Part shown: one piece after another, positions 15,188-23,288 of the stretch
Layout of the letters: each line of letters opens with the position of its first letter
Position numbering within the stretch: the stretch's first letter is position 1
Position numbers and translations under genes: made by a program
The notes under the pieces: model-generated
Told to the model about the DNA's origin: nothing
What the model saw: the letters and a program-made list of their open reading frames with translations, nothing else
Databases searched by the model: none
Assembly (NCBI GenBank): GCA_046760155.1
Contig: JBHIDQ010000005.1
Coordinates: 1 to 30,221 of the forward strand
DNA length: 30,221 bases
Direction: 5' to 3'
Source of the DNA: JBHIDQ01 sp046760155
Lineage (GTDB): Bacteria; Chloroflexota; Dehalococcoidia; Dehalococcoidales; RBG-16-60-22

Positions 15188-16342
15188 ATGAAAATCACTG
15201 ATCTGCGTGTTTTCCGAACCGAAGGTGTCCATTCCAACTGGACCTTTGTCAAGGTCTATACCGATAGTGGGCTCACCGGTGTGGGGGAAGCCAGCCTTGA
15301 GCGCTTCGATGAAGTGGTTGTCAGGGCGCTGGAGTCATTCAAGGACTTCCTCGTAGGTAAGGACCCTTTTCAGATTGAATATATCTGGAATGCTCTCTAT
15401 AAGAGCACTTTCTGGCAAGGGGGGATTATTATTCTGACTGCCTTGAGTGCCGTGGAGCAGGCACTCTTTGATATCAAAGGGAAGGCGCTGAATGTGCCCA
15501 TCTATGAACTTCTGGGAGGTAAACTGCGGGATAGGGTGAGAGCTTATGCCAATGCCTGGGCTTTCCAGCACGTGGTTACCGAAATGACCGAGAAGGATAC
15601 CCCGGAATCTTTAGCCAAGAATGCCCTCAAGATGGTTGACCAAGGTTTTACCGCCATGAAGTGGGATCCATTCCGCAATGGCGGTCAGGTCATCCCCAAA
15701 TCAGAGGAGGAGTTTGCCATCGCCTGTGTCAAGGCAGTGCGCGAGGCAGTAGGCCCCTCGGTAGATATACTCATCGAATGCCACGGCCGTTTTAATATGT
15801 GGAGCGCCATCCGCATGGCGCAGAAACTGGAACCCTTTGACCCCTCTTTCTACGAAGAGCCTATCCCGCCCGATAATATCGACGCCATGGCCGAAGTACA
15901 GCGAGCGGTCAACCTGCCGATAGCCACTGGAGAACGCCTCTACACTCGCTGGGACTTCCGCACTCTTCTTGAGAAGCAGGCAGCGCGCATCATTCAGCCT
16001 GATATTTGCCATGTTGGCGGCTTTTTGGAGCTGAAAAAGATTGCCGCTATGGCGGAGACCTACTACGTTGCTGTCCAGCCCCACAACTCCATTGGCCCTC
16101 TCTGCACATTGGCCAGTCTGCACTTGGATGCCAGCATCCCCAATGTCATCTTTCAGGAGTTATTCTACCCCTATCTGGAGCTCTACAATGAGATACTCAC
16201 CGCGCCGATTAAGTACGAAAATGGCTATCTGGAGATTCCTACCAGTCCTGGCTTAGGCTCCGACATAAATGAGGAATTCATCCTCAAGAGGCCTCCCGCC
16301 CCCCAACCCCAACTGGCTACTTGGATCGGTTCCTACTGGTAA
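15188..16342 (+). CDS. Enolase-superfamily (mandelate racemase group) sugar-acid dehydratase-like
   Basis: The ATG at 15188 follows AAGGAGG by 9 nt and gives 384 residues. Motifs line up with D-galactonate dehydratase (DgoD): H199 in ECHGRF, E223 in YEEPIPP, E249 in TGERLYTR and H299 in QPHNS. These have the same mutual spacings as the DgoD residues H185, E209, E235 and H285 that I recall. The first metal ligand, normally Asp (DxHGR), is Glu197 here. The expected reaction is abstraction of the proton alpha to a carboxylate and loss of the beta-hydroxyl, giving a 2-keto-3-deoxy acid. The exact sugar acid is unknown. The following flavoprotein gene starts within this stop codon (TAATG), so the two are coupled. 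Confidence 0.85.
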   Translation: MKITDLRVFRTEGVHSNWTFVKVYTDSGLTGVGEASLERFDEVVVRALESFKDFLVGKDPFQIEYIWNALYKSTFWQGGIIILTALSAVEQALFDIKGKALNVPIYELLGGKLRDRVRAYANAWAFQHVVTEMTEKDTPESLAKNALKMVDQGFTAMKWDPFRNGGQVIPKSEEEFAIACVKAVREAVGPSVDILIECHGRFNMWSAIRMAQKLEPFDPSFYEEPIPPDNIDAMAEVQRAVNLPIATGERLYTRWDFRTLLEKQAARIIQPDICHVGGFLELKKIAAMAETYYVAVQPHNSIGPLCTLASLHLDASIPNVIFQELFYPYLELYNEILTAPIKYENGYLEIPTSPGLGSDINEEFILKRPPAPQPQLATWIGSYW

Positions 16343-17877
16343 TGATGGGAAAAGGGAAAGCTGTGTTACCAGCAAAAAACAGCAAGTGGGATAAGACCAC
16401 CGAAGTAGTCATCATTGGGTATGGGCTGGCGGGAGCGGTGGCGGCAATAACTGCCCATGACTTGGGTGCCAGCGTTGTCATTTTAGAGAAGCAGAGCGCT
16501 GATTCTCATTGTTCCTGCAGTAGCATCGCCATGGGCATATTTTTGTCTCCTTCCGATGTTGACCGAGCCACCGAGTACATGGTGGCCTTGGGTCAGGTGG
16601 GTGCACTGGCAACGCCGTGGACCGACTTGGCTAGCATACGAGCTTGGGTGAAGTATACGGTACAGAATAAGGATTGGATTACCAACCTCGGTGGCAACAT
16701 CAAGTTCTTCTCCAGAGGCGGGGAATTTCCCCAGCTGCCCGGGTCTGACAGCATGGAGTTGTGGAAATATCAGGGCTGTGGCCTCCGTATGATGAAATTC
16801 ATGTACGAGCAAGTAGCCTCACGGAAGATTGCGGTGCAGTATGAAACACCGGTGCAGAGATTGCTCACTGATGAGAATGGTCGGGTAATCGGAGTGCGGG
16901 CTACAGACATCCGCGGTGGACAGCCAAAAGAAGTGAACATCAGGGCTTCCAAGGCGGTGATATTGTGCAGCGGCGGTTTCGAAGATAATGAGGAAATGAA
17001 GCTGCAATACCTAAGAGTGTATCCTATGTATTTTGCCGGTGGTACGGGAAACACCGGGGACGGAATCAAGATGGCTCAGGAAGTCGGGGCTGACCTCTGG
17101 CACATGAATTGCGTTTCGGCGCGCCTGTGTGCCAAATTCCCCGATTTCACTGTCGCCTTTTTTATTGACTTTAGTGGCGGTGGGTGGAGCCAGCGCTCGA
17201 TGCTGGAGGGAAGGGGAAAGATACCGGCTGGCTTCATCTTCGTCGATAAGTACGGTCGACGCTATATGAACGAGGACCTAAAGCCTCATGCGGCTGTTTA
17301 CGAACTTGGCTCATTCGACTCCCACAAGTTGGAATATCCCAGGGTACCAAGCTACCATATCTTCGACCAGAGAAGGATGGAGTGCGGTCCTCTTGGACAA
17401 CTTACCAGTGGTCCCTCAGGTCCCCACCAACTCTATAAGTGGAGTCGGGATAATAGGGCTGAGCTGCAAAAGGGATGGATTGTCCGCGGTGAGACCATCG
17501 TCGCACTCGCCAACAACATCGGGGTACCTCCCACCATTCTGGAAAGCACGGTACAGCTCTGGAACAAGTATTGCGAAGCGGACAATGACCCTGATTTTGG
17601 CCGGAACCCGCTGGAGCTAGTTCCTCTGGACAACCCTCCATTCTACGCTATCAAATTATTCCCTGGCGGCTCAAATACACAGGGAGGGCCGAGACGGAAT
17701 AGTCGGGCACAGGTAGTGAATCCATTTGGCGAACCAATTCCCGGCCTGTATGCGGCAGGGGAATGCGGCTCAGTATATGGCATGCTCTATCCGGCTGGGG
17801 GAGGTAACCTAGCCGAATGTATTGCCTTTGGCCGTATCGCTGCTGAAAATGCGGTAAGGGAAAAGCGGAAGACATAA
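16342..17877 (+). CDS. FAD-dependent fumarate-reductase/ketosteroid-dehydrogenase-like flavoprotein
   Basis: About 511 residues if translation starts at ATG 16342, which overlaps the previous stop as TAATG (ATG 16345 is equally possible; the TTG at 16321 is less likely). The N-terminal VVIIGYGLAGAVAAITAHDL is the FAD Rossmann motif GxGxxG/A, ending in VVILEKQ. FVDKYGRRYMNED and the C-terminal GLYAAGECGS...YPAGGGNLAECIAFGRIA are typical of the FAD_binding_2 family (fumarate reductase flavoproteins, 3-ketosteroid-delta1-dehydrogenases, urocanate reductases). It should reduce or introduce a C=C bond next to a carbonyl. No signal peptide or heme domain is present, so it is cytoplasmic. Coupling with a dehydratase suggests that it acts on a dehydrated product, which is an inference. 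Confidence 0.82.
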   Translation: MMGKGKAVLPAKNSKWDKTTEVVIIGYGLAGAVAAITAHDLGASVVILEKQSADSHCSCSSIAMGIFLSPSDVDRATEYMVALGQVGALATPWTDLASIRAWVKYTVQNKDWITNLGGNIKFFSRGGEFPQLPGSDSMELWKYQGCGLRMMKFMYEQVASRKIAVQYETPVQRLLTDENGRVIGVRATDIRGGQPKEVNIRASKAVILCSGGFEDNEEMKLQYLRVYPMYFAGGTGNTGDGIKMAQEVGADLWHMNCVSARLCAKFPDFTVAFFIDFSGGGWSQRSMLEGRGKIPAGFIFVDKYGRRYMNEDLKPHAAVYELGSFDSHKLEYPRVPSYHIFDQRRMECGPLGQLTSGPSGPHQLYKWSRDNRAELQKGWIVRGETIVALANNIGVPPTILESTVQLWNKYCEADNDPDFGRNPLELVPLDNPPFYAIKLFPGGSNTQGGPRRNSRAQVVNPFGEPIPGLYAAGECGSVYGMLYPAGGGNLAECIAFGRIAAENAVREKRKT

Positions 17878-17945
17878 TTTGAGGACATGGCCAGTTGAGC
17901 TAACGTCCTGACACCCTGATTTTTTACTGCTCTCTTATCAAGGAA

Positions 17946-19220
17946 TCAATCGATTACTGCCGGGCCTCTGGGGAGGCCACTGCGTGGAAAGTACTGCAGT
18001 GTGCCATCGGGAATAACGACTGCTTTTGCCTTCTCGCCATAGCTCTCTTTCAGCATAGCTAAAATCTCGGCCCAGCTATTGACGATAATGACTTTGTCCA
18101 CCGGCCCTACCCAGTCGAGTCCGGCTTTGTCGAGATAGGGACCGAGGGCGAACATTCGCTTGACTCTAGACGGTAACTTTGTCTGTGCTCCCCATAATCG
18201 GCCACCCATCTTTTTGCCAAAACTACGAACGAGATAATGGCAAATTTGGCCCTCAGGGATGTTGCCAATGACGACTAAATCACCACCTGCCTCCTTGAGC
18301 ATCTTACTGCCCAAGGTCACCACAAGTGCGGCTTCATTTGCCTTGGCGTAGGCATTGGCCACGACGATGTCAGCTTCACTTGGTGCCTCGGTAGCGTAGA
18401 CCTTTCGTCCCATTTTGACCCCTTCCCGATGAGCTTCAACTAAGTCACCGACAAACAGCCCGATAGTATCCCGGTATAAATTCACCACCGCATTAACGGA
18501 GACATCAAGGCCGGACATTCGGGCTACCTCTTCTATATCCAGCCGCATCGCGTTATCGTCCACCCTGCCCCAGGTGTCAAGCACGATACTACCAGACTCC
18601 GAGATTTCACATAGATTACGGTGATTAGCGGCGATGGTATCGATATGGGCAACACCGGGAAGTACCATCTTGCCCCCACCACCAAAACCGGAGGTGGGAT
18701 GAGGCACTATTTCTCCTATGGAAATCTTCAAGTCACAGGACATGAACTCACTATTTATCCAGACTGGTGTACCGCGAGATGTTTCCCCTAAGTAAGTGCA
18801 GTTCTCATAAGGATTATGGTTGAAGACCAGGAATTTCTGTGGTATCTCTTCACCCAATTTTTTCTGGAAGTCCATGAGCTTCATTGCCCCATGAAGTCCG
18901 AGAGCGGCAATAAATCTTATGTTCTCGTCCTTAATACCGCCCTCCTTCAGCTCTTCTAGCACGTAGGGCACTAATTCATCTATCTTGGTCGAACGGGTAA
19001 GGTCATCAAAGAGAATAACCACCTCTTTTTTGCCACGCGCGAGTTCGGCAATTCGGGGAGTGCCAATAGGGTTATGAAACGCGCTTCGTATTTCTTTGTC
19101 ACTGAGTTTAGGCGTATCCTTTCCGGCCATTTCAGGGACAATTACTTCCCAGGAGTCAGGGAATTCAAGCTCTAACTCAGTATCACCATACCAGGGAAAC
19201 TGCGGCACCTTAATAATCAT
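17946..19220 (-). CDS. larA: LarA-family nickel-dependent 2-hydroxyacid racemase
   Basis: 424 residues from ATG 19220, with AGGAGG 7-8 nt upstream (a TTG one codon earlier is less likely). The N-terminal DUF2088 domain has FDDLTRSTK at 71-79. The residues that hold the nickel-pincer (NPN) cofactor in Lactiplantibacillus LarA (H108, H174, K184, H200) have counterparts H110 (GLHGAMK), H174 (VPHPTSGFGGGGK), K184 and H200 (AANH). The active site therefore looks complete. Family members racemise or epimerise lactate, malate, phenyllactate, 2-hydroxyglutarate or sugar acids. Maturation proteins LarB, LarC and LarE are not in the window. It follows the UxaA-type genes on the same strand after 104 nt and may have its own promoter. 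Confidence 0.87.
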   Translation of the reverse strand: MIIKVPQFPWYGDTELELEFPDSWEVIVPEMAGKDTPKLSDKEIRSAFHNPIGTPRIAELARGKKEVVILFDDLTRSTKIDELVPYVLEELKEGGIKDENIRFIAALGLHGAMKLMDFQKKLGEEIPQKFLVFNHNPYENCTYLGETSRGTPVWINSEFMSCDLKISIGEIVPHPTSGFGGGGKMVLPGVAHIDTIAANHRNLCEISESGSIVLDTWGRVDDNAMRLDIEEVARMSGLDVSVNAVVNLYRDTIGLFVGDLVEAHREGVKMGRKVYATEAPSEADIVVANAYAKANEAALVVTLGSKMLKEAGGDLVVIGNIPEGQICHYLVRSFGKKMGGRLWGAQTKLPSRVKRMFALGPYLDKAGLDWVGPVDKVIIVNSWAEILAMLKESYGEKAKAVVIPDGTLQYFPRSGLPRGPAVID

Positions 19221-19266
19221 CAAATTACCTCCTAGCAGTTTATCAGCATACCATCGGCATTAGATT

Positions 19267-19296
19267 ATTTTCTAGTAAAGTCTTTCACTTTGTCAA
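19267..19296 (-). promoter_or_regulatory. Candidate promoter of the larA-like gene
   Basis: On the minus strand TTGACA (19296-19291), an 18-bp spacer, then GAAAAT (19272-19267). The -35 is perfect and the -10 matches 4 of 6. It would allow the racemase to be expressed separately from the upstream dehydratase pair. Confidence 0.35.
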
Positions 19297-19324
19297 GGAA
19301 CGCCTTTTATCGCTTTGCCGCTGA

Positions 19325-20524
19325 CTACAGGATTGGACCGGTGGTGTACAGAACGATGGGCTCCCGATAACCGGAACGCATCTCCCGTTTGGTCAACTTA
19401 CCGGAGGCGACAGCAATAATTTCCTCAAATAACCGGTCGGCTATCTGGTCAATGGACTCAGTACCCTCAATTATGGGGTCGGCGTAGATATCAAAAAATT
19501 CCTTCTCCTGACTATCTCGTGGCTTACTCTGTTTGCTGACCACCGAGACCTGAGGGATTATTGGAATTTCGCCCATCCAGCCTGGTGGGCAGCGGAAACT
19601 AGAAGAAATGCCACCTCCGACGTTGTAGATGTGTATCTGGATTCCAGCCGCCGCTTCGCCAGCGACTAATTCGCTGGTCATGGCGGAGCCGTCCATGAAG
19701 AATAACCCTTTTCCTTGTGGCTTCTCAGCATACTCCAGCACGCCCTGCAGAGGTGAGGTGCCCGTTTTGGCTAACGCGCCCAAAGACTTCTCCTCAATTG
19801 TAGTCAAGCCTTCGGCAATATTGCCCCGAGTAGGTTGTGAACCCCTGATATCCTCTCCAGTATCTTTAATCCTTCCTTCCATCCGGCTTACCGTCTCCCG
19901 GAACTGTCTGGCCACCATTTCATTGATGGCTCTCTTGGCCAGCAAATGGTCAGCTCCGATAACTTCCGTGGTCTCGGAAAAGATGGCACTACCTCCCTCG
20001 GCAATGAGCCGGTCAAGGACTCTTCCGGTAACGGAGTTGCCCGCAATGCCTGAGACAGCACTGGAGCCACCACACTTTACTCCCAAGGTGAGATAGCCAA
20101 GGGGGAAAGGCTTTCGCTGCATTCGGGATGCCTCAGCAACCATGTCGCGAACTGTGGCCACGCCTCTATCGAATACGTCCTGGAACCCATCACTTTCCAT
20201 GATGGTCAAGACCTCAACCGGTTTTTTCGATTTGGCTATCTCCTCACCAATCTTTGCTGCCGATGGGTTCTCGCAGCCAATGCCTACCACAATAGCGGCC
20301 GCGACATTAGGACTGCTGCCCATTCCGACTAAGACTCGTAATGCCTTGTCATTGTCCTCTTTGAGGCGGACACAGGGGTGGGTGTGAATTATGGGCGCGG
20401 CACCTTGGACGGCATCGGCGATGATGGTTGCTATCTCGTTGGCGCACCGTCCACTTGAGATCACGGTCACGTGGTTGCGTACGCCGACCGAACCATCTGG
20501 TCTCTCATAACCTAGGAATTCCAT
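19325..20524 (-). CDS. UxaA/SuyB-family hydro-lyase large subunit
   Basis: A 399-residue protein matching the large (C-terminal) part of altronate/galactarate dehydratases and of SuyB, the large subunit of (2R)-sulfolactate sulfo-lyase. Visible family segments are GVRNHVTVISSGRCANEIA at the N-terminus, VVGIGCENPSA, LTLGVKCGGSSAVSGIAGN and the C-terminal DPIIEGTESIDQIADRLFEEI. It lacks the N-terminal SAF domain, which is supplied by the gene immediately upstream; the two overlap by one base (TAATG), and AAGGAGGTGA precedes the ATG. The pair would catalyse metal-dependent beta-elimination from a 2-hydroxy acid. Whether water or sulfite leaves cannot be told from the sequence. Confidence 0.85.
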   Translation of the reverse strand: MEFLGYERPDGSVGVRNHVTVISSGRCANEIATIIADAVQGAAPIIHTHPCVRLKEDNDKALRVLVGMGSSPNVAAAIVVGIGCENPSAAKIGEEIAKSKKPVEVLTIMESDGFQDVFDRGVATVRDMVAEASRMQRKPFPLGYLTLGVKCGGSSAVSGIAGNSVTGRVLDRLIAEGGSAIFSETTEVIGADHLLAKRAINEMVARQFRETVSRMEGRIKDTGEDIRGSQPTRGNIAEGLTTIEEKSLGALAKTGTSPLQGVLEYAEKPQGKGLFFMDGSAMTSELVAGEAAAGIQIHIYNVGGGISSSFRCPPGWMGEIPIIPQVSVVSKQSKPRDSQEKEFFDIYADPIIEGTESIDQIADRLFEEIIAVASGKLTKREMRSGYREPIVLYTTGPIL

Positions 20525-20823
20525 TATTTCACCTCCTTTGGGGGAGGGAGGAGAGCGCTTTCCACGTTATGGACATGGACATAATCTCCTTTATTGATGG
20601 GCTGGGTGGCCAAGCCCATAACTTCCCCGTACTTAAAAACTTTTTCTCCTTTACCAATATCAGTTAAAGCCAGTTTGTGGCCAAAGGGTACCGCTTGTTG
20701 CGCGGTTATCTCACCTTCAACTTGCCCTGATTTTGAGGTTAGGCTCACTGTATCTCCAGCCTTAACTTCTTCAAGAGTAGTGGCGGTATTATCTTTAGGA
20801 TTTATCCTCATCGCTCTTTTCAT
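20524..20823 (-). CDS. UxaA/SuyA-family SAF-domain small subunit
   Basis: 99 residues from ATG 20823 (MKRAMRINPKDNTATTLEEV), with AAAGGAG 10 nt upstream. The in-frame extension upstream has no family resemblance and no ribosome site. The domain is the SAF/UxaA N-terminal fold: VPFGHKLALTDIGKGEKVFK and YGEVMGLATQPINKGDYVHV cover its core, ending in HVHNVESAL. In altronate dehydratase this domain is fused to the catalytic part; here it is a separate gene, as in SuyA of sulfolactate sulfo-lyase. It probably forms a complex with the large subunit. It is the first gene of the minus-strand operon, divergent from the hydroxyacid dehydrogenase at 21044. Confidence 0.85.
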   Translation of the reverse strand: MKRAMRINPKDNTATTLEEVKAGDTVSLTSKSGQVEGEITAQQAVPFGHKLALTDIGKGEKVFKYGEVMGLATQPINKGDYVHVHNVESALLPPPKEVK

Positions 20824-20840
20824 TGTCTTCTTGCTCCTTT

Positions 20841-20861
20841 GATGCCCATACCTCAGGCATC
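20841..20861 (-). promoter_or_regulatory. Hairpin in the leader of the SAF/UxaA genes
   Basis: GATGCC (20841-20846) and GGCATC (20856-20861) form a perfect 6-bp inverted repeat with a 9-nt loop. It lies just upstream of the AAAGGAG ribosome site of the SAF gene. It could be a leader stem-loop or an operator half of the divergent region. Confidence 0.35.
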
Positions 20862-20978
20862 CCTTTTCTCGGCAATCAGTCAGAGTAAGTTTAGCAAAAA
20901 TAAATAGCCAATCACAAGCAAGGCGCACCGAGACCTCTACTCCCAAAATTGAGTCCTTAGGCTGTCCATCGTCTTATA

Positions 20979-21008
20979 TTGACAACCCTTTTGACATCCA
21001 TTTACAAT
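20979..21008 (+). promoter_or_regulatory. Promoter of the hydroxyacid dehydrogenase operon
   Basis: TTGACA (20979-20984), an 18-bp spacer, then TACAAT (21003-21008). Eleven of twelve hexamer bases match consensus. Transcription would begin near 21015, leaving a leader of about 29 nt with AAAGGAGG. A second TTGACA at 20991 is too close to this -10 to serve it. Confidence 0.6.
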
Positions 21009-21043
21009 GAGCAGCGAAGATAAGCGGAAAGGAGGCAATATTG

Positions 21044-22051
21044 ATGGAAAGACTCAAGGTAGTGCGTGTAGACAGAATGGATGATCGTTCTCCTATGGTG
21101 GAAGAGGCCAAAGAACTGGCTAAGTTGAATGTTGAGTTGGTGGATGCTGATTGTGCCACCGAGGACGAGATAATTGAAAGAGCTAAGGATGCCGATGCCA
21201 TACTAGTAGTGTCTGCTAAGATAACACGCCGGGTTATGGAGGCATTAACCAAATGCAAAGTAATCGTCCGCTACGGCATTGGTTATGATACGGTTGATGT
21301 TGCTGCGGCTACCGATAACGGTATCCTGGTGGTCAATATTCCTGACTTCTGCTTCGAGGAGGTCTCCAACCATGCCATCGCTCTACTCCTTGTTTGCGCT
21401 AAAAAGCTGGTTTTTCTAAATAACGGCGTGAAGCAGGGTGGCTGGATTGAGTGCAAGCGAGCTCAGGCGCCGATGGGTTCAATTTATGGGCAAACTCTCG
21501 GGCTGATTGGTTGTGGCAACATTGGGCGAATGACGGCCAGGAAGGCACGGTGCTTTGATTTAAGGATATTGGGCTATGACCCTTATGTGAATAAATCCTT
21601 AGCCAAGGAGCATGGCATAACCTTAGTGAGCCTGCCGGAACTACTCAAGGAGTCAGATTATATCTCAGTGCATGCCCTCCTGAATGAGGAAACTTGGCAT
21701 CTCATTGGTGAAAAAGAATTCCGACAGATGAAACCAAGCGCTTATTTTATCAATACGTCTCGTGGTTCAGTCGTCGATGAGGCAGCACTGATTAAGGCGT
21801 TGCAGGAAAGATGGATTGCCGGTGCTGGACTGGATGTCTTCGAAAAGGAACCGATTGACCCAGATAATCCACTGCTGAAGATGGATAATGTTGTCGTTCT
21901 CCCCCACTCCGCTTCTTATTCTGATGTCGCTTTTAAGCGACTGAGGACAAGCGTGGGTCAGGAAGCAGCCCGGGTGCTCAGCGGGCGGTGGCCTAAAAAT
22001 TGGGTCAATAAAACGATTAAACCTAAAGTTGATTTAATCAAGGGGGACTGA
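21044..22051 (+). CDS. D-2-hydroxyacid dehydrogenase, CtBP/SlcC-like
   Basis: 335 residues from ATG 21044, 8 nt after GGAGG (a TTG one codon upstream is the alternative). The NAD-binding fold has LGLIGCGNIGRMTARKA (GxGxxG) followed by an acidic residue in ILGYDPY, favouring NAD over NADP. The catalytic triad is visible as Arg in NTSRGSVVDE, Glu in DVFEKEP and His in LPHSASYSD. The HSA-Y-S pattern is that of the C-terminal-binding-protein subgroup. It interconverts a 2-oxo acid and a D-2-hydroxy acid. Its operon partner, 9 nt downstream, is an enolase-superfamily enzyme, and the divergent operon encodes the UxaA-type pair and LarA. (S)-sulfolactate dehydrogenase SlcC belongs to this superfamily, but the substrate here is open. 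Confidence 0.85.
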   Translation: MERLKVVRVDRMDDRSPMVEEAKELAKLNVELVDADCATEDEIIERAKDADAILVVSAKITRRVMEALTKCKVIVRYGIGYDTVDVAAATDNGILVVNIPDFCFEEVSNHAIALLLVCAKKLVFLNNGVKQGGWIECKRAQAPMGSIYGQTLGLIGCGNIGRMTARKARCFDLRILGYDPYVNKSLAKEHGITLVSLPELLKESDYISVHALLNEETWHLIGEKEFRQMKPSAYFINTSRGSVVDEAALIKALQERWIAGAGLDVFEKEPIDPDNPLLKMDNVVVLPHSASYSDVAFKRLRTSVGQEAARVLSGRWPKNWVNKTIKPKVDLIKGD

Positions 22052-22060
22052 AGAAAGGTT

Positions 22061-23236
22061 ATGAAAGACAAGCCGAAGATCACCAAAATAGAGGTACACC
22101 AGTTCGAATATCAGGTTAGGGATGTGGGCTTGGAACCAGTTCTTTTCATTCCCATCTATGAGCCGGGAGGAATTGTTACCCTGCGGGCCCGTGCCCTAAA
22201 GATATTCACTGACATTGGAATTACCGGCGAATACGTCGGTGGCAAGGAAGTCGAGTACGGTGGTCTTCCCGTGATGGCTCGTTCATTGATTGGGCGTAAC
22301 GCTTTGGACAGGGAGGGAATATATAATGACCTCAAGCTGACCCTGCGTCAGCGTGCCCGTATGGGAATGAGCCAGGTGGATATCGCACTATGGGACTTTG
22401 CCGGTAAGTTCTACCAGTCACCCATCTACGAGCTTCTGGGTGGTAATCGAACCAATCTTCCCTGTTACGCCAGCACCTATATTGGAGATAACCAACCTGG
22501 GGGGTTGAATAGTCCTGAAGCCTATGCTGATTTTGCTGAGCAGTGTCTGGAGATGGGGTATCCCGGATATAAGATACATCCCTGGGTGGAGGCGCCCGTC
22601 GAGCGACATGTCGCTCTCATTCATGCTGTTGGCAAGCGAGTGGGGGGTAAGATAGACCTGATGCTGGACCCATTCTGTGCCCTCAAGACTTTTGGTGAAG
22701 CATTAAAGGTGGGATGGGCCTGTGATGAGGAGAAATTCTTCTGGTGGGAAGACCCGTTCCGGGACGGAGGTGTTTCGGCGTTTGCTCATCGCAAACTGCG
22801 GCAACTGGTGAAGACCCCCCTTCTCCAGCTGGAGCATGTGCGTGGGCTGGAATCTCACGTGGATTTTATCGTGGCGGAGGGCACCGACTTCGTGCGCGGC
22901 GACCCTGATACTGATGGTGGTATCACCGGGGTGATGAAGTTGGCTCACGCTGCAGAGGGTTTCGGGCTTGATATAGAGTTACATTGCCCGACCGGTCCGG
23001 AAAGGCGTCACCTGATGGCGGCAATACATAACATGAATTACTATGAGATGGGCTTAGTTCATCCCAAGGCGCCTATCATTATGAAGTCTCCGGTCATTAA
23101 AGGCGCCTATCATGATGGTCTGGATGCCATTGATAAGAATGGCTGTGTCCCGGTGCCCCAGGGGCCGGGACTGGGTGTGGAGTACGATTGGGACTACATT
23201 ACTAAGCACAGCACCGATGTGGCTGTGTACGATTAG
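22061..23236 (+). CDS. Second mandelate racemase/muconate lactonizing enzyme-family protein
   Basis: A 391-residue enolase-superfamily enzyme. The catalytic barrel shows YKIHPW (K171 and H173), the probable metal ligands D203 (DLMLDPF), E230 (WWEDPF) and E258 (QLEHVRG) at 27-28 residue spacing, then GDPDTDGGITG and H308 in IELHCPTGP. K-x-H replaces the K-x-K of mandelate racemase. It is distinct from the first family member at 15188 in length, motifs and start region (VRDVGLEPVLFIPIYEPGG). It should abstract the alpha-proton of a carboxylate and dehydrate or epimerise it. The ribosome site (AAAGG) is very close to the ATG, so translation may depend on coupling to the dehydrogenase gene. A strong terminator follows. 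Confidence 0.83.
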   Translation: MKDKPKITKIEVHQFEYQVRDVGLEPVLFIPIYEPGGIVTLRARALKIFTDIGITGEYVGGKEVEYGGLPVMARSLIGRNALDREGIYNDLKLTLRQRARMGMSQVDIALWDFAGKFYQSPIYELLGGNRTNLPCYASTYIGDNQPGGLNSPEAYADFAEQCLEMGYPGYKIHPWVEAPVERHVALIHAVGKRVGGKIDLMLDPFCALKTFGEALKVGWACDEEKFFWWEDPFRDGGVSAFAHRKLRQLVKTPLLQLEHVRGLESHVDFIVAEGTDFVRGDPDTDGGITGVMKLAHAAEGFGLDIELHCPTGPERRHLMAAIHNMNYYEMGLVHPKAPIIMKSPVIKGAYHDGLDAIDKNGCVPVPQGPGLGVEYDWDYITKHSTDVAVYD

Positions 23237-23257
23237 AAGTTATCGAAGAAACAAAAA

Positions 23258-23285
23258 GGCACCGGCTAAAACCGGTGTCTTTTTT
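23258..23285. terminator. Bidirectional Rho-independent terminator
   Basis: GGCACCGG (23258-23265) pairs with CCGGTGTC (23272-23279), eight pairs with one G-U and a 6-nt loop, flanked by five A's upstream and six T's downstream (23280-23285). It ends the plus-strand dehydrogenase/enolase-superfamily operon, and on the minus strand lies just after the PLP-enzyme stop at 23289. Confidence 0.85.
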
Positions 23286-23288
23286 GCC

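Noticed and set aside
17878..17945. Terminator between the flavoprotein and larA genes
   Set aside because: Only a 5-bp AGGAC/GTCCT stem with an 18-nt loop is seen, and the T6 run lies about 10 nt beyond it.
19629..20096. 155-codon open frame antisense to the UxaA-type large subunit
   Set aside because: It lies entirely within a well-supported gene, has low-complexity Ser/Pro/Ala-rich translation and no ribosome site.
20991..20996. Second TTGACA upstream of the hydroxyacid dehydrogenase
   Set aside because: It is 6 bp from the -10 box and finds no other -10 at 16-18 bp; the upstream copy at 20979 fits far better.
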